From a virus, in the IMG/VR virus record IMGVR_UViG_3300030117_004408, positions 1-34,634 of that record: a DNA stretch of 34,634 nucleotides. One strand, given 5' to 3'. Under the pieces are notes generated by a model. It saw nothing but the letters and a program-made list of their open reading frames with translations. It ran no database searches and was not told where the DNA came from. This document shows positions 18,401 to 25,172 of this stretch, one piece after another; position 1 is the stretch's first letter, and each line of letters opens with the position of its first letter. Position numbers and translations under genes: made by a program.

Positions 18401-18683
18401 TAACCCAGGAACTGGTGCTGGTGAAGGAAATGCTGGTACTAATGGTAACCCAGGTAGTGGTGCAGGTAGCGGTGGTGCTGGAGCAGATGGCAATCCAGGA
18501 TCTTATCAGACACCAAACCCAGGAAATGCTGGTGCTGCAGGAAATGCCAATCCAGGAGGTGCAGGTGGTTCGGGAAGTAATGCAGGTGCAAGTAACTTAG
18601 CATCATTAATAACAGGTGGTACTTCTTATCCAGTTGTGGTTCCTAGTGGTGGATATATTACTATCACGTATGAAACACAGTAA
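15408..18683 (+). CDS. Collagen-like / polyglycine-II Gly-X-Y repeat protein (1091 aa)
   Basis: Residues 1-42 form a short beta lead-in (T-Y-N-N-P-G-T-F-V-A-P then L-T-V-T-G-R-G-G) resembling that of the Gly-rich protein at 21615. The next about 1,015 residues are nearly pure Gly-X-Y triplets, mostly G-N-P, G-N-A, G-T-A, G-T-G and G-N-S. Proline stands almost always in the Y position. The array is two-fold: two blocks each hold a triplet array, a Gly-rich insert (about 272-312 and 775-840) and another array, joined at S-S-V-F-G-L-T-F-S-G-G (about 550). Short G-x-A-N-P-G breaks recur. The last 40 residues are a beta tail. It could be a collagen triple helix or a polyglycine-II bundle like phage S16 gp38. 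It is probably a tail-fibre tip or shaft. Confidence 0.8.
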   Translation: MAVGTRKIFSPSYMEPGDSVTYNNPGTFVAPNRLRNLTVTGRGGTGNPGNPGNAGTAGTAGNPGNAGTGGNPGSGGQAGNSGNPGTNGTAGTANPGNDGTNGTAGSAGNSGNPGHNGPRGNKGNAGNPGNAGTAGNGGTAGNPGNDGVGGTAGTAGNPGNSGGNGPRGNAGNPGNAGTAGTGGTAGNPGNDGNPGNPGNSGTNGTGGSAGNPGNAGVAGTGGSAGNPGNPGGNGSGGTGNPGNSGGNGSKGYGGNGGSAGNPGNNGGQGNPGAGGGGGGGGGGDDTNGSPGSWGQPHYGGGGPGSGGGRAQPGGSGHTGAGSHSGSPGTSGTGATGGNPGNSGNPGHGGNPGNYNNGNSGHGGNPGNGATGGNPGHGGTSGNGGGSGGYGSNGNPGNNGTNGTGGTGATGGNSGSSGNPGNGANPGNPGHGGNPGTGAGTGGSASPGNPGNGANEGNAGSNGNNGSGHNPGNSGNPGAAGNPGTGATSGGTGASGNPGNANPGGAGSDGNPGTGATEGTAGTGGSAGNPGTGANPGTSGNTGNSGNTGNPSSVFGLTFSGGTGGTAGTAGNGNPGNNGTGGVGGVGNPGNDGTNGAAGTAGNPGNAGTAGTGGTAGNSGNPGNNGTAGTAGNAGNPGNPGTSGTGGNANPGNDGTNGTGGSATAGNPGGVGTGGSAGNAGNPGNNGTGGNGNPGNSGGNGSAGTRGHAGTGGTAGNQGNSGHAGTGGNGNPGNSGGNGSGGGAGNPGNAGTAGTGGGAGNAGNPGNPGTSGGNGGGGHGGHGAPSGGGGGGGAGWPGSSSGGSGSSYGGARSGGPGGHRGHGPPSGNGGNGGPGGSGQGGTTGNPGHSGSSGNPGNNGSGATGGNPGHSGNPGNGAGNGNSGHGGNPGNANNGNSGGTGNPGNGANPGNSGNSGNEGTSGHGGNPGNANPGNAGTNGNYGTGATGGNPGHAGNPGHSGEGNAGSNGNPGNANPGNSGSAGNNGNPGTGATSATSGSAGNPGTGAGEGNAGTNGNPGSGAGSGGAGADGNPGSYQTPNPGNAGAAGNANPGGAGGSGSNAGASNLASLITGGTSYPVVVPSGGYITITYETQ
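15915..15968 (+). repeat. 54-bp exact repeat in the collagen-like gene, copy 1
   Basis: A 54-bp stretch encoding A-G-N-P-G-N-A-G-T-A-G-T-G-G-T-A-G-N is identical to 17205-17258. The two copies sit at matching places in the two halves of the gene, supporting an internal duplication or ongoing homogenisation. Confidence 0.85.
16228..16257 (+). repeat. GGC-rich trinucleotide tract coding for polyglycine
   Basis: A run of mostly GGC codons (with GGA and GGT) in a gene that otherwise writes glycine as GGT or GGA. It encodes ten or more consecutive glycines before an Asp-Asp. Gain or loss of units would change Gly number without frameshift. Confidence 0.75.
17205..17258 (+). repeat. 54-bp exact repeat in the collagen-like gene, copy 2
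   Basis: Identical to 15915-15968, 1,290 bp apart (a multiple of three). Recombination between the copies would delete exactly 430 codons in frame. Confidence 0.85.
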
Positions 18684-18684
18684 G

Positions 18685-18712
18685 ATATAGGTTGTTTTAA
18701 AACAGCCTATAT
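18685..18712 (+). other. Intergenic stem-loop after the collagen-like gene
   Basis: ATATAGGTTGTTTT (18685-18698) pairs with AAAACAGCCTATAT (18699-18712), perfect except for one G-U pair. Allowing a small loop, the stem is about 12 bp. It begins 1 nt after the stop codon. There is no direct T-run, only TTATTTTT about 15 nt later, so it may be an mRNA 3'-end stabiliser or a poor terminator. Confidence 0.5.
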
Positions 18713-18737
18713 AAAAATGAATTAATTATTTTTCGCA

Positions 18738-19490
18738 ATGCCTAGACAACCTAAAGAATCGAAGCTCCGTCAATTGATTAATAATATGGCGGAAGAAAAT
18801 GAATATAGAAATATGCAACAGAATAGAGATCGTGCTCGTTCTGTTACAGTAGGAACATGTAGTGGTGGTGTTTTAGAAATTCATATGAGGGGTGATTATC
18901 ATTCTTCTTGGATGGCACTTACCCCAACTGAAGCACTTGAAATGGCAGAACAATTAGCATCTGCATGTGGTGTAAAAATTGCAATGAGACCTAAGAATGA
19001 TTTTAGTTCTTGGAGAGGATGGAATGTTGATAATATAGATTCTGATAACAATCCATGGGCTCAACCAAAATTAGAAGGACAAAGAGACGTTGCTCGACTT
19101 CCTTTTGAACCTAATAATCCTGAAAATCGGGAAAGAATTGAAGAGTTTATGGAGCAAAAGCAAGAAAATCTTGCTAATGATGCAGCTGATACAGCTGATG
19201 GTCATTTTATGTCAAAAACGCATAGTCAATATGCAAATGAAGTAAACAATGCAGCATCAGTAGCCCCTAAATTTGTTGAAGATACCCCAACTAAGGATAC
19301 AACTAAAATACATGAATGGTTTGAAGATGCTGCTGATGAAATCACTGATGATACTATTGCAAGATTAGAAAGAGATAAAAAAAATAGGGATGAGTATCAT
19401 GCAAAAGAAAAAGAACTCTTGAGAAAATCTTTTTTAGCTAGAGATAAAAAGAGAGCAGCAAAAGCAAAAGTAGAGGAAAAATCAAAATGA
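18738..19490 (+). CDS. Hypothetical protein with C-terminal coiled-coil (250 aa)
   Basis: The first 35 residues are charged and helical. A compact mixed segment follows (about 36-90: V-G-T-C-S-G-G-V-L-E-I-H-M-R-G then T-P-T-E-A-L-E-M-A-E-Q-L). A Trp-rich linker (95-115) and a long acidic/basic helical tail (130-250) ending K-A-K-V-E-E-K-S-K complete it. No enzyme motif is visible. Its stop overlaps the next start by 4 nt (ATGA), and both sit among fibre genes, so a virion or fibre-assembly role is plausible. The family is not recognised. Confidence 0.6.
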   Translation: MPRQPKESKLRQLINNMAEENEYRNMQQNRDRARSVTVGTCSGGVLEIHMRGDYHSSWMALTPTEALEMAEQLASACGVKIAMRPKNDFSSWRGWNVDNIDSDNNPWAQPKLEGQRDVARLPFEPNNPENRERIEEFMEQKQENLANDAADTADGHFMSKTHSQYANEVNNAASVAPKFVEDTPTKDTTKIHEWFEDAADEITDDTIARLERDKKNRDEYHAKEKELLRKSFLARDKKRAAKAKVEEKSK

Positions 19491-20056
19491 CTAGAACAAA
19501 TTTCTACGTTCATGTTAATACTGTGGATAAGAAAGTTTTTTCTCATCCAACAGAGGTACCAGAAAATTGGAGTAACATTCACGGTTTCTCCAATTTAACT
19601 GATACTGAAATATCTGATTTAACACCTTATAATCGTCCAAATGAAGCTTGGATTAAATTTGATTCAAGCTTCCCTGTAGATGATTATACTTATGATGATG
19701 ATTGGTTGGATGGTGCAAAAGGAACCATTAAATTGGCATATAAAAAGCAGAGACAAGAAGCAATTAAGAAAGGTGTTTCATATAACAGCATAATATTTGA
19801 TGCTGATTCAGATACACAAACTAATATTCTTATAAAAAAAGATTCATCTGCAACTTCTTTTAATTGGAAGTATAATAATACTTTCCATACATTAAGTAAG
19901 TCTGATATAACAGCAGTTCATAACGCTCTTGACGATTATATTCAGAAGTGTTATGATAAGGAAGCAACTTATGTTAGTCAGATAGAAGCTGTAACTACTA
20001 AGGCAGGTTTAAATTCATTTACTTTGGATGGTACGTGGCCGACTAACTCATATTAA
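19487..20056 (+). CDS. DUF4376-like fibre-associated protein (189 aa)
   Basis: Residues 80-185 resemble DUF4376: a helix rich in K-K-Q-R-Q-E-A-I, then Y-N-S-I-I-F-D-A-D-S-D-T-Q-T-N-I, then helices ending in an aromatic C-terminus (L-D-G-T-W-P). Such domains are often found at the ends of tail-fibre or tail-fibre-assembly proteins. The N-terminal 75 residues (F-Y-V-H-V-N then E-V-P-E-N-W) are a separate small beta-rich part. It overlaps the upstream gene by 4 nt and precedes two oxygenases. The likely job is a chaperone or accessory of a nearby fibre. The domain assignment is from memory of the pattern and is moderate. Confidence 0.55.
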   Translation: MTRTNFYVHVNTVDKKVFSHPTEVPENWSNIHGFSNLTDTEISDLTPYNRPNEAWIKFDSSFPVDDYTYDDDWLDGAKGTIKLAYKKQRQEAIKKGVSYNSIIFDADSDTQTNILIKKDSSATSFNWKYNNTFHTLSKSDITAVHNALDDYIQKCYDKEATYVSQIEAVTTKAGLNSFTLDGTWPTNSY

Positions 20057-20078
20057 ATTGTAATTTTCTTTTTATATT

Positions 20079-20735
20079 ATGGCATCACAATCATTATGGT
20101 ATTATACTGGACTGCCTAATAAAGTTATAGATACGATTGAAGAGGATTTAGAATATAATTTTGATGGACAACTCCGTCAATCTATTGTGGGACATAATCC
20201 TAATGGGGATGAGAGTGATAGAAATTTTTTAGATAAACAGATAAGAAATGCAAAGAATGCTTGGATTCCAACTACTCATTGGGTTGGTGGATTCTGTTGG
20301 CACTATGTGACAAGAGCAAATAGAGAAAATTTTTGCTATGATTTGGAGCATATTGATCAAGAGTCTTTACAATATACAGTTTATGGTGATGGTGAATATT
20401 ATGGATGGCATACTGATGCAGACTTAGATACTTTCTATACTCCAATGTCTAATTTTGGAGGAAATAAACAAACTGAAGATAGTCATAGAGATTATTTAAT
20501 GAAAAATTGTGAGAAGGTAAGGAAACTTTCCTTTAGTTTAATTGTTTCAGACCCTGATACTTATCAAGGTGGAAACTTTGAAATCAAAGGTAATAATGGT
20601 AAAGTTTATCTTGCACCCAGACAAAGAGGAACAATAATTCTTTTTGATTCTAGAGCATTACATAGAGTTACGAAGGTGACAGGTGGTATTCGTAAGAGTA
20701 TTGTAGGATGGACTGTAGGACCTCGCTGGAAATAA
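20079..20735 (+). CDS. 2OG-Fe(II) oxygenase, P4H/PKHD superfamily
   Basis: A 218-aa dioxygenase with the clearest signature of the set: H111-x-D113 in Y-Y-G-W-H-T-D-A-D, distal H195 in S-R-A-L-H-R-V-T-K-V and R205 ten residues later for 2-oxoglutarate. The G-G-N-F-E-I and R-G-T-I-I-L-F-D-S-R-A-L-H-R-V order is that of PKHD-type hydroxylases (P4H superfamily). It is followed after 1 nt by another oxygenase gene, so the two are surely co-expressed. Flanking genes encode Gly-rich fibres, suggesting protein hydroxylation, but the substrate is not known. Confidence 0.85.
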   Translation: MASQSLWYYTGLPNKVIDTIEEDLEYNFDGQLRQSIVGHNPNGDESDRNFLDKQIRNAKNAWIPTTHWVGGFCWHYVTRANRENFCYDLEHIDQESLQYTVYGDGEYYGWHTDADLDTFYTPMSNFGGNKQTEDSHRDYLMKNCEKVRKLSFSLIVSDPDTYQGGNFEIKGNNGKVYLAPRQRGTIILFDSRALHRVTKVTGGIRKSIVGWTVGPRWK

Positions 20736-20736
20736 T

Positions 20737-21585
20737 ATGTCCGAATTAAAATTAAATCAAAAAGATATTGATGAACGTGAGTTTCTTTATACAGGAACTT
20801 CTATGACAGGACATGAAGATTTTGATAGAGATGGATATTTAGTTTTAAGAAATGCATGTAATCCAGAAGAATTTGCAAGTGAGCGTCCAGAAAAGACTGG
20901 TAAATATGTTTGGAATGATGATAATATAGATATTTTTGATTATCGAGAAGATGAAGGACAAGTACATCAATGCACATCAAGATATAATTATCCCCCTTAT
21001 ATTAAATTGCATAAGAAAGTGGGACGTATAGTTGAAAAGAGTATTGGTAGAAAACTTTATACTACTTATTTTCATGATCGTTATTATAGTACTGGACAAA
21101 TTTTATGGAGTCATTTAGATCGTCCTGCTTGTGAAATATCAGTAACAATTCATCTTGAAAATAATATTAAAAACCCATGGCCCATATGGATTAAAACTCC
21201 TGATACTTATGACACTCCTAATCCTTTTACGAAAAAATATATTGTAAAGAAAGGTGAGGATCGTTCAATAATTTTAAATCCTGGTGATATTATGATATAC
21301 AAAGGATGTGAGAGACCTCATTGGAGAAATCAATTACCTAAAGAGTATGTGAGATTATGGAATGTACAATATTCAGATGATGATGGAGATATGTCAAAAG
21401 ATATTCCCAGTAATGCATATAATATTTCTCATGAGGGAAGAAAGGTAGAGAAGGAAGGATTGTATTATCATCAAGCATTCTTTCATTATGTTCTTGCTGA
21501 TGGATACCGAGCACATTATGCATATGATAACTGTATAACTGATCATACAGTTACATTATATAATGCTGAATGGAATCAGCGATAA
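20737..21585 (+). CDS. 2OG-Fe(II) oxygenase-like protein (282 aa)
   Basis: The N-terminal D-R-D-G-Y-L-V-L-R-N is typical of phytanoyl-CoA- and P4H-like oxygenases. Candidate ligands are H126 and D128 (W-S-H-L-D-R), H195 (R-P-H-W-R-N) and R206 (Y-V-R-L-W). The L-N-P-G-D-I-M-I-Y strand before the distal histidine fits the double-stranded beta-helix. The last 55 residues (Y-Y-H-Q-A-F-F-H-Y-V and following) are an extension of unknown role rich in His and Tyr. One nucleotide separates it from the upstream oxygenase, so they may work on the same substrate. It precedes a Gly-rich fibre gene. Confidence 0.7.
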   Translation: MSELKLNQKDIDEREFLYTGTSMTGHEDFDRDGYLVLRNACNPEEFASERPEKTGKYVWNDDNIDIFDYREDEGQVHQCTSRYNYPPYIKLHKKVGRIVEKSIGRKLYTTYFHDRYYSTGQILWSHLDRPACEISVTIHLENNIKNPWPIWIKTPDTYDTPNPFTKKYIVKKGEDRSIILNPGDIMIYKGCERPHWRNQLPKEYVRLWNVQYSDDDGDMSKDIPSNAYNISHEGRKVEKEGLYYHQAFFHYVLADGYRAHYAYDNCITDHTVTLYNAEWNQR

Positions 21586-21588
21586 ATA
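21581..21588 (+). promoter_or_regulatory. Late promoter (GATAAATA)
   Basis: GATAAATA overlaps the stop codon of the upstream oxygenase and lies 26 nt before the ATG of the Gly-rich fibre gene. Position and sequence match the NATAAATA late element seen before the other large structural genes. Confidence 0.5.
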
Positions 21589-21614
21589 ATTAAAATAATT
21601 AGTAATATTCTATA

Positions 21615-23333
21615 ATGACTGGGCAACTAACTTATACTATTCCTGGATCTTATTCTTTTGTATGTCCTCCTGACGTTACTTCTGTTTCTGTTGTTTGTGT
21701 GGGAGGCGGTGGACAAAGTGGTAGTTCAAAAGGTACTGACTCTACAGGTGGTGGAGGAGGTGGATTAGGATATAAAAATAATATTACTGTCGTTCCTGGT
21801 AATAGTTATCTTGTTGTTGTTGGTGAAGGTGGTAGATATGATGATTCTCATCTATCAGGAATCGGTGGAGGAGATAGTTATTTTATAAGTAACACTACAG
21901 TTGCTGGATTAGGTGGTAAGGGCGGTACTACTTATGGTAATCCAGGTGCTGGTGGTGGTTATGTAGGAGATGGTGGTGGTAATGGTGGTGCTGGAGGTGC
22001 TGCAAACAGTCTTCAAGGTGGAGGCGGTGGAGCAGGAGGATACTCTGGTAATGGTGGAGATGGATTAAGTTCTGCTTCTGGTAGTAGTGGTGCTGGCTCA
22101 GGTGGTGCTGGTGCAGGAGGATATAAAGCAGGTGGAGGCGGTGTAGGAGTTTTAGGTATAGGAACTACAGGTGCTGCGTCTAGTTCTGGAAACATTGGAA
22201 AGGGTGGTTCTGGTGGTGCTGATTCAATAATTAAAAGCGAAACAGTTTCTTATATTAATAATGCTGGTGTGGCATCTGAAACAACTTTCATGTTAGCAAG
22301 AGGAATTGGTGGTGCATATGGTGGTGGAGGTGGTAGTTGTGTTCTTTATGGTGATGGTGCTGATGGTGCTGTTCGTATTATATGGCCTGGAGATTCCAGA
22401 GCATTTCCCTCTACAAATACTGGAGATGTTGGTATAGGAACAAGTACTGTAAATAGATTTGATATTGAAAATTATACTGCCGATCCTATGTTTATTAGAA
22501 TAAAGGACGGTGAACCATTTCATCATCCGATGATTGAATATAATTTTAAATTATGTTTCCCTGAAGCAGTTAATGAGAGTGGTTATATAAGTGATTTTGA
22601 TTTAGATACTTCCAAATATCAAAGATTTGAAAATCAGAATCGTCCACCATTAGATATTTACTGTAAAGATCAAACTTTTGAATATAAAAATTGTAATGAG
22701 TATGTTGGTTTAAATATAGATCAATCTGTTACTCCTAATGAATGTTCAGAAAATTCAATTGTTAAAGGAGTATCTAGTAAGGCAATTGGATTTGCTCAGA
22801 CTGGTGCTAATGGAACTGAAATAAAAATCTCAAATACTACAGGAACATTTTGGAATGTTGAACAGATTCAAATTACTACATCTGATGATACTACAATTAC
22901 TAGAAATACTACTTCAGTTGGTATAGGAACTACTTCGTTTGAAGGACAGTTAGGTAGAATATGGAAAAATGAAGATGGTAGTGTAGGTTACTTAACTCCT
23001 CCTAGTTACTATAAGAAAGTATGGACTTACTCTGGAATGTCAGATGAAGAAAAAACTGCCAAGCAAAATAGTATTAAGTCTACTTGGAGTGTAGGATTAG
23101 GAACAGTATTAGGTTCTTGGACATTTGATGAATCTTTATGTGGATATGTTCCACCATTACCTGTTCCAGTACCTGCATCCGTAGGTGTTGTTACTGATGC
23201 TGCACTATATAATGATGATGGTGCTTATATAGGTGTAGGAACTGAACCTTTACGATTGTTTGATAAGAATAATTATCGTTGGGATGAATCAGTATACCAA
23301 GGAGACAATACAAAGGGTTGGGTTACTGACTAA
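21615..23333 (+). CDS. Gly-rich tail-fibre / adhesin-like protein (572 aa)
   Basis: It opens with a beta lead (T-Y-T-I-P-G-S-Y-S-F-V-C-P-P-D-V-T-S-V-S-V-V) feeding into a polyglycine domain (about 35-260) with G-G-G-G-G-L-G-Y-K-N-N-I-T-V-V-P-G. This Gly-rich fold is common at phage fibre tips and is built of polyglycine-II helices in the adhesin of phage S16. Residues 260-572 are a different beta-rich part with Trp, Tyr and Cys, repeated V-G-I-G-T strands (about 272 and 435) and a C-terminal W-T-F-D-E-S-L-C-G-Y-V-P-P-L-P segment. It is probably a receptor-binding or particle-decoration protein. A late promoter precedes it. Confidence 0.7.
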   Translation: MTGQLTYTIPGSYSFVCPPDVTSVSVVCVGGGGQSGSSKGTDSTGGGGGGLGYKNNITVVPGNSYLVVVGEGGRYDDSHLSGIGGGDSYFISNTTVAGLGGKGGTTYGNPGAGGGYVGDGGGNGGAGGAANSLQGGGGGAGGYSGNGGDGLSSASGSSGAGSGGAGAGGYKAGGGGVGVLGIGTTGAASSSGNIGKGGSGGADSIIKSETVSYINNAGVASETTFMLARGIGGAYGGGGGSCVLYGDGADGAVRIIWPGDSRAFPSTNTGDVGIGTSTVNRFDIENYTADPMFIRIKDGEPFHHPMIEYNFKLCFPEAVNESGYISDFDLDTSKYQRFENQNRPPLDIYCKDQTFEYKNCNEYVGLNIDQSVTPNECSENSIVKGVSSKAIGFAQTGANGTEIKISNTTGTFWNVEQIQITTSDDTTITRNTTSVGIGTTSFEGQLGRIWKNEDGSVGYLTPPSYYKKVWTYSGMSDEEKTAKQNSIKSTWSVGLGTVLGSWTFDESLCGYVPPLPVPVPASVGVVTDAALYNDDGAYIGVGTEPLRLFDKNNYRWDESVYQGDNTKGWVTD

Positions 23334-23349
23334 TTAAAAAATCTAAATT

Positions 23350-24264
23350 ATGACTAAACAATTTTATTTCATGGCAGGACTTCCACGTGCTGGAAGTACT
23401 CTTCTGTCTACATTATTAAATCAGAACCCAAGGTTTTATTCAGGACCATCAAGTCCTGTACTTCCTACTATGTTTAATATTCATAATGATTTTTTAAATA
23501 ATGAATTATATGCAGGGTATCCAAAACCAGATCAAGCCAATGAGATAGTTGGTTCTGTTATCAAACATTGGTATAGTGATGTAGAAGAGGAAGTTATCTT
23601 TGATAAGAACCGTGCATGGACGGCAAGAGTTCCTTTTATTGAAGGATATATTAGACAAGAAGCAAAGATTATAGTTCCTGTAAGAAGGATAGATGAGATA
23701 CTTACATCACTTCTTACTATGATTCATCGTAATCCTTTTCAGGAAGGACAACCAAGAATTAATTTTGTGGATGAGATATTAGTGAAGAGTAATATTCCAA
23801 TTAATGATGAGAACCGTTGCACTCATCTTCTAAACCAAGGTGGTATTCTTTATGAGTCATTGAATGCTGCTAAGACGGGTGTAGATGAAGGACATGGTGA
23901 CAAATTTCTCTTTGTGGACTATAATGATTTGATTAGGAATCCACAAGGAGAATTGAATGATATCTATGAGTTCTTGGGTGAAGAACCATTTGAACATACG
24001 TTCGATGGTTTATCTAATCAACATAGGGAGAATGATTTAGAAACATATGGTTTAGATGATATGCATGAAGTTCATTCTAAGTTAGAAAAAACTTCTCCAG
24101 ATCCATCTACAATTCTTCCAGATTCTATTATAGAACTTTATAATAACAATAAAAAAACCCTTGAATTTTGGGATGATAGTGGGGTTATAAACACTAGTCC
24201 AGTTATTAATCCAAACATTCCACCTAACACTCCAAAAAATAGCTACAATTTATTCGCACAATAG
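23350..24264 (+). CDS. PAPS-dependent sulfotransferase-like protein (304 aa)
   Basis: The N-terminal F-M-A-G-L-P-R-A-G-S-T-L-L is the 5'-phosphosulfate-binding loop of sulfotransferases (residues 8-19). The 3'-phosphate-binding motif appears as I-V-P-V-R-R-I-D-E-I-L-T-S (108-120), with R112/R113 and S120 as candidate contacts. The length suits a soluble family member. It would transfer sulfate from PAPS to a hydroxyl on a sugar, a tyrosine or a small molecule. The gene is 9 nt from a glycosyltransferase-like gene, which in turn is next to a carbamoyltransferase. A glycan acceptor is therefore the simplest guess. Host PAPS would be the donor. Confidence 0.8.
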   Translation: MTKQFYFMAGLPRAGSTLLSTLLNQNPRFYSGPSSPVLPTMFNIHNDFLNNELYAGYPKPDQANEIVGSVIKHWYSDVEEEVIFDKNRAWTARVPFIEGYIRQEAKIIVPVRRIDEILTSLLTMIHRNPFQEGQPRINFVDEILVKSNIPINDENRCTHLLNQGGILYESLNAAKTGVDEGHGDKFLFVDYNDLIRNPQGELNDIYEFLGEEPFEHTFDGLSNQHRENDLETYGLDDMHEVHSKLEKTSPDPSTILPDSIIELYNNNKKTLEFWDDSGVINTSPVINPNIPPNTPKNSYNLFAQ

Positions 24265-24273
24265 TTTTATATT

Positions 24274-25170
24274 ATGACTCAAAAAAAATATTCTCTGTTT
24301 CATTTACAAGGTGGGTTTGGAAAGCACATTGCAGCGACAGCAGTAGCAAAATGTATTAAAAATAATTTTCCTAGTAGGGAGTTGATAGTAACTGGTGTCT
24401 GGATAGAAATATTTCAGAACCTTCCATTTGTAGATAGAGTCTATCAAATGGGAAACACTAGTTATTATTATCAAACTTATGTAGAGAACATGGACTCATT
24501 AGTGTTTGCTAATGAACCATACTTTACTACTGATCATGTAAATAAAACATTACCCTTGGTGCAGACTTGGAGTAAGATGTATAATCTTGAGTATAGGGGT
24601 GAGATGCCTCAGATTACTTTTAATCCCCTTCAAAGAAAGATTGCAAAGGACTTCTGGCCTGGTAGAGCAAATGGTAAACCTATAATGGTTCTACAAACTA
24701 ATGGTGGAATGTATAATGAACAGAGACCATACTTATGGGCAAGAGATATGCCTGTAGCATTAGCACAAAAACTTGTAGATTATTATGCTGATGATTATCA
24801 TATCTTCCAAATAACAAGACCAGCATGTGAAGTATTGGATGGGGTTGAAGCAATTAAAGATCCTATGGCTAACATGGAACTTGTAAGTATTCTTTTGAAT
24901 AGTGATAAGAGAATACTTATTGATAGTTGTATGCAACATGCTGCTGCAGCAATGAAGATGCCATCAGTTGTGTTATGGAATGGTACAAGCCCAGAAGTAT
25001 TTGGGTGGGATATGCATACAAATATTAAGGCAAAGAAACCTGCTAAATGTAAGTTACCAAACAGTGTATTGTTTGACTTTGATTTTATTGGTGTGGAAGC
25101 AGAGTATCCATATGTGGATGAGGATGAAGAGATATTTGATTTTGATAAGATTGTAGAGGCAGTCGGTTAA
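24274..25170 (+). CDS. GT9-like glycosyltransferase (298 aa)
   Basis: The C-terminal half carries a sequence like the donor site of GT-B family 9 (heptosyltransferase-like): I-L-I-D-S-C-M-Q-H-A-A-A-A-M, then V-V-L-W-N-G-T-S-P-E-V-F-G-W. The N-terminal G-G-F-G-K-H-I-A-A-T-A-V-A-K matches the loop that opens such enzymes. The product lacks membrane segments and ends in an acidic tail. It would move a nucleotide-activated sugar onto a glycan or protein. It lies between a sulfotransferase and a carbamoyltransferase with gaps of 9 and 2 nt. A divergent sugar-binding but inactive GT-B is possible. Confidence 0.7.
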   Translation: MTQKKYSLFHLQGGFGKHIAATAVAKCIKNNFPSRELIVTGVWIEIFQNLPFVDRVYQMGNTSYYYQTYVENMDSLVFANEPYFTTDHVNKTLPLVQTWSKMYNLEYRGEMPQITFNPLQRKIAKDFWPGRANGKPIMVLQTNGGMYNEQRPYLWARDMPVALAQKLVDYYADDYHIFQITRPACEVLDGVEAIKDPMANMELVSILLNSDKRILIDSCMQHAAAAMKMPSVVLWNGTSPEVFGWDMHTNIKAKKPAKCKLPNSVLFDFDFIGVEAEYPYVDEDEEIFDFDKIVEAVG

Positions 25171-25172
25171 TC

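Noticed and set aside
15443-18493. Long open frames on the - strand and in other + frames across the collagen-like gene, reading as Pro/Leu-rich or Val/Met/Gln-rich proteins
   Set aside because: They are by-products of GGT/GGA/CCA triplet repeats, which rarely make stop codons in any frame. They lack Shine-Dalgarno sites and natural composition.
15534-18560. Short regularly repeated DNA resembling a CRISPR array
   Set aside because: The repeats are in-frame Gly-X-Y codons without fixed-length unique spacers, inside one long coding frame.
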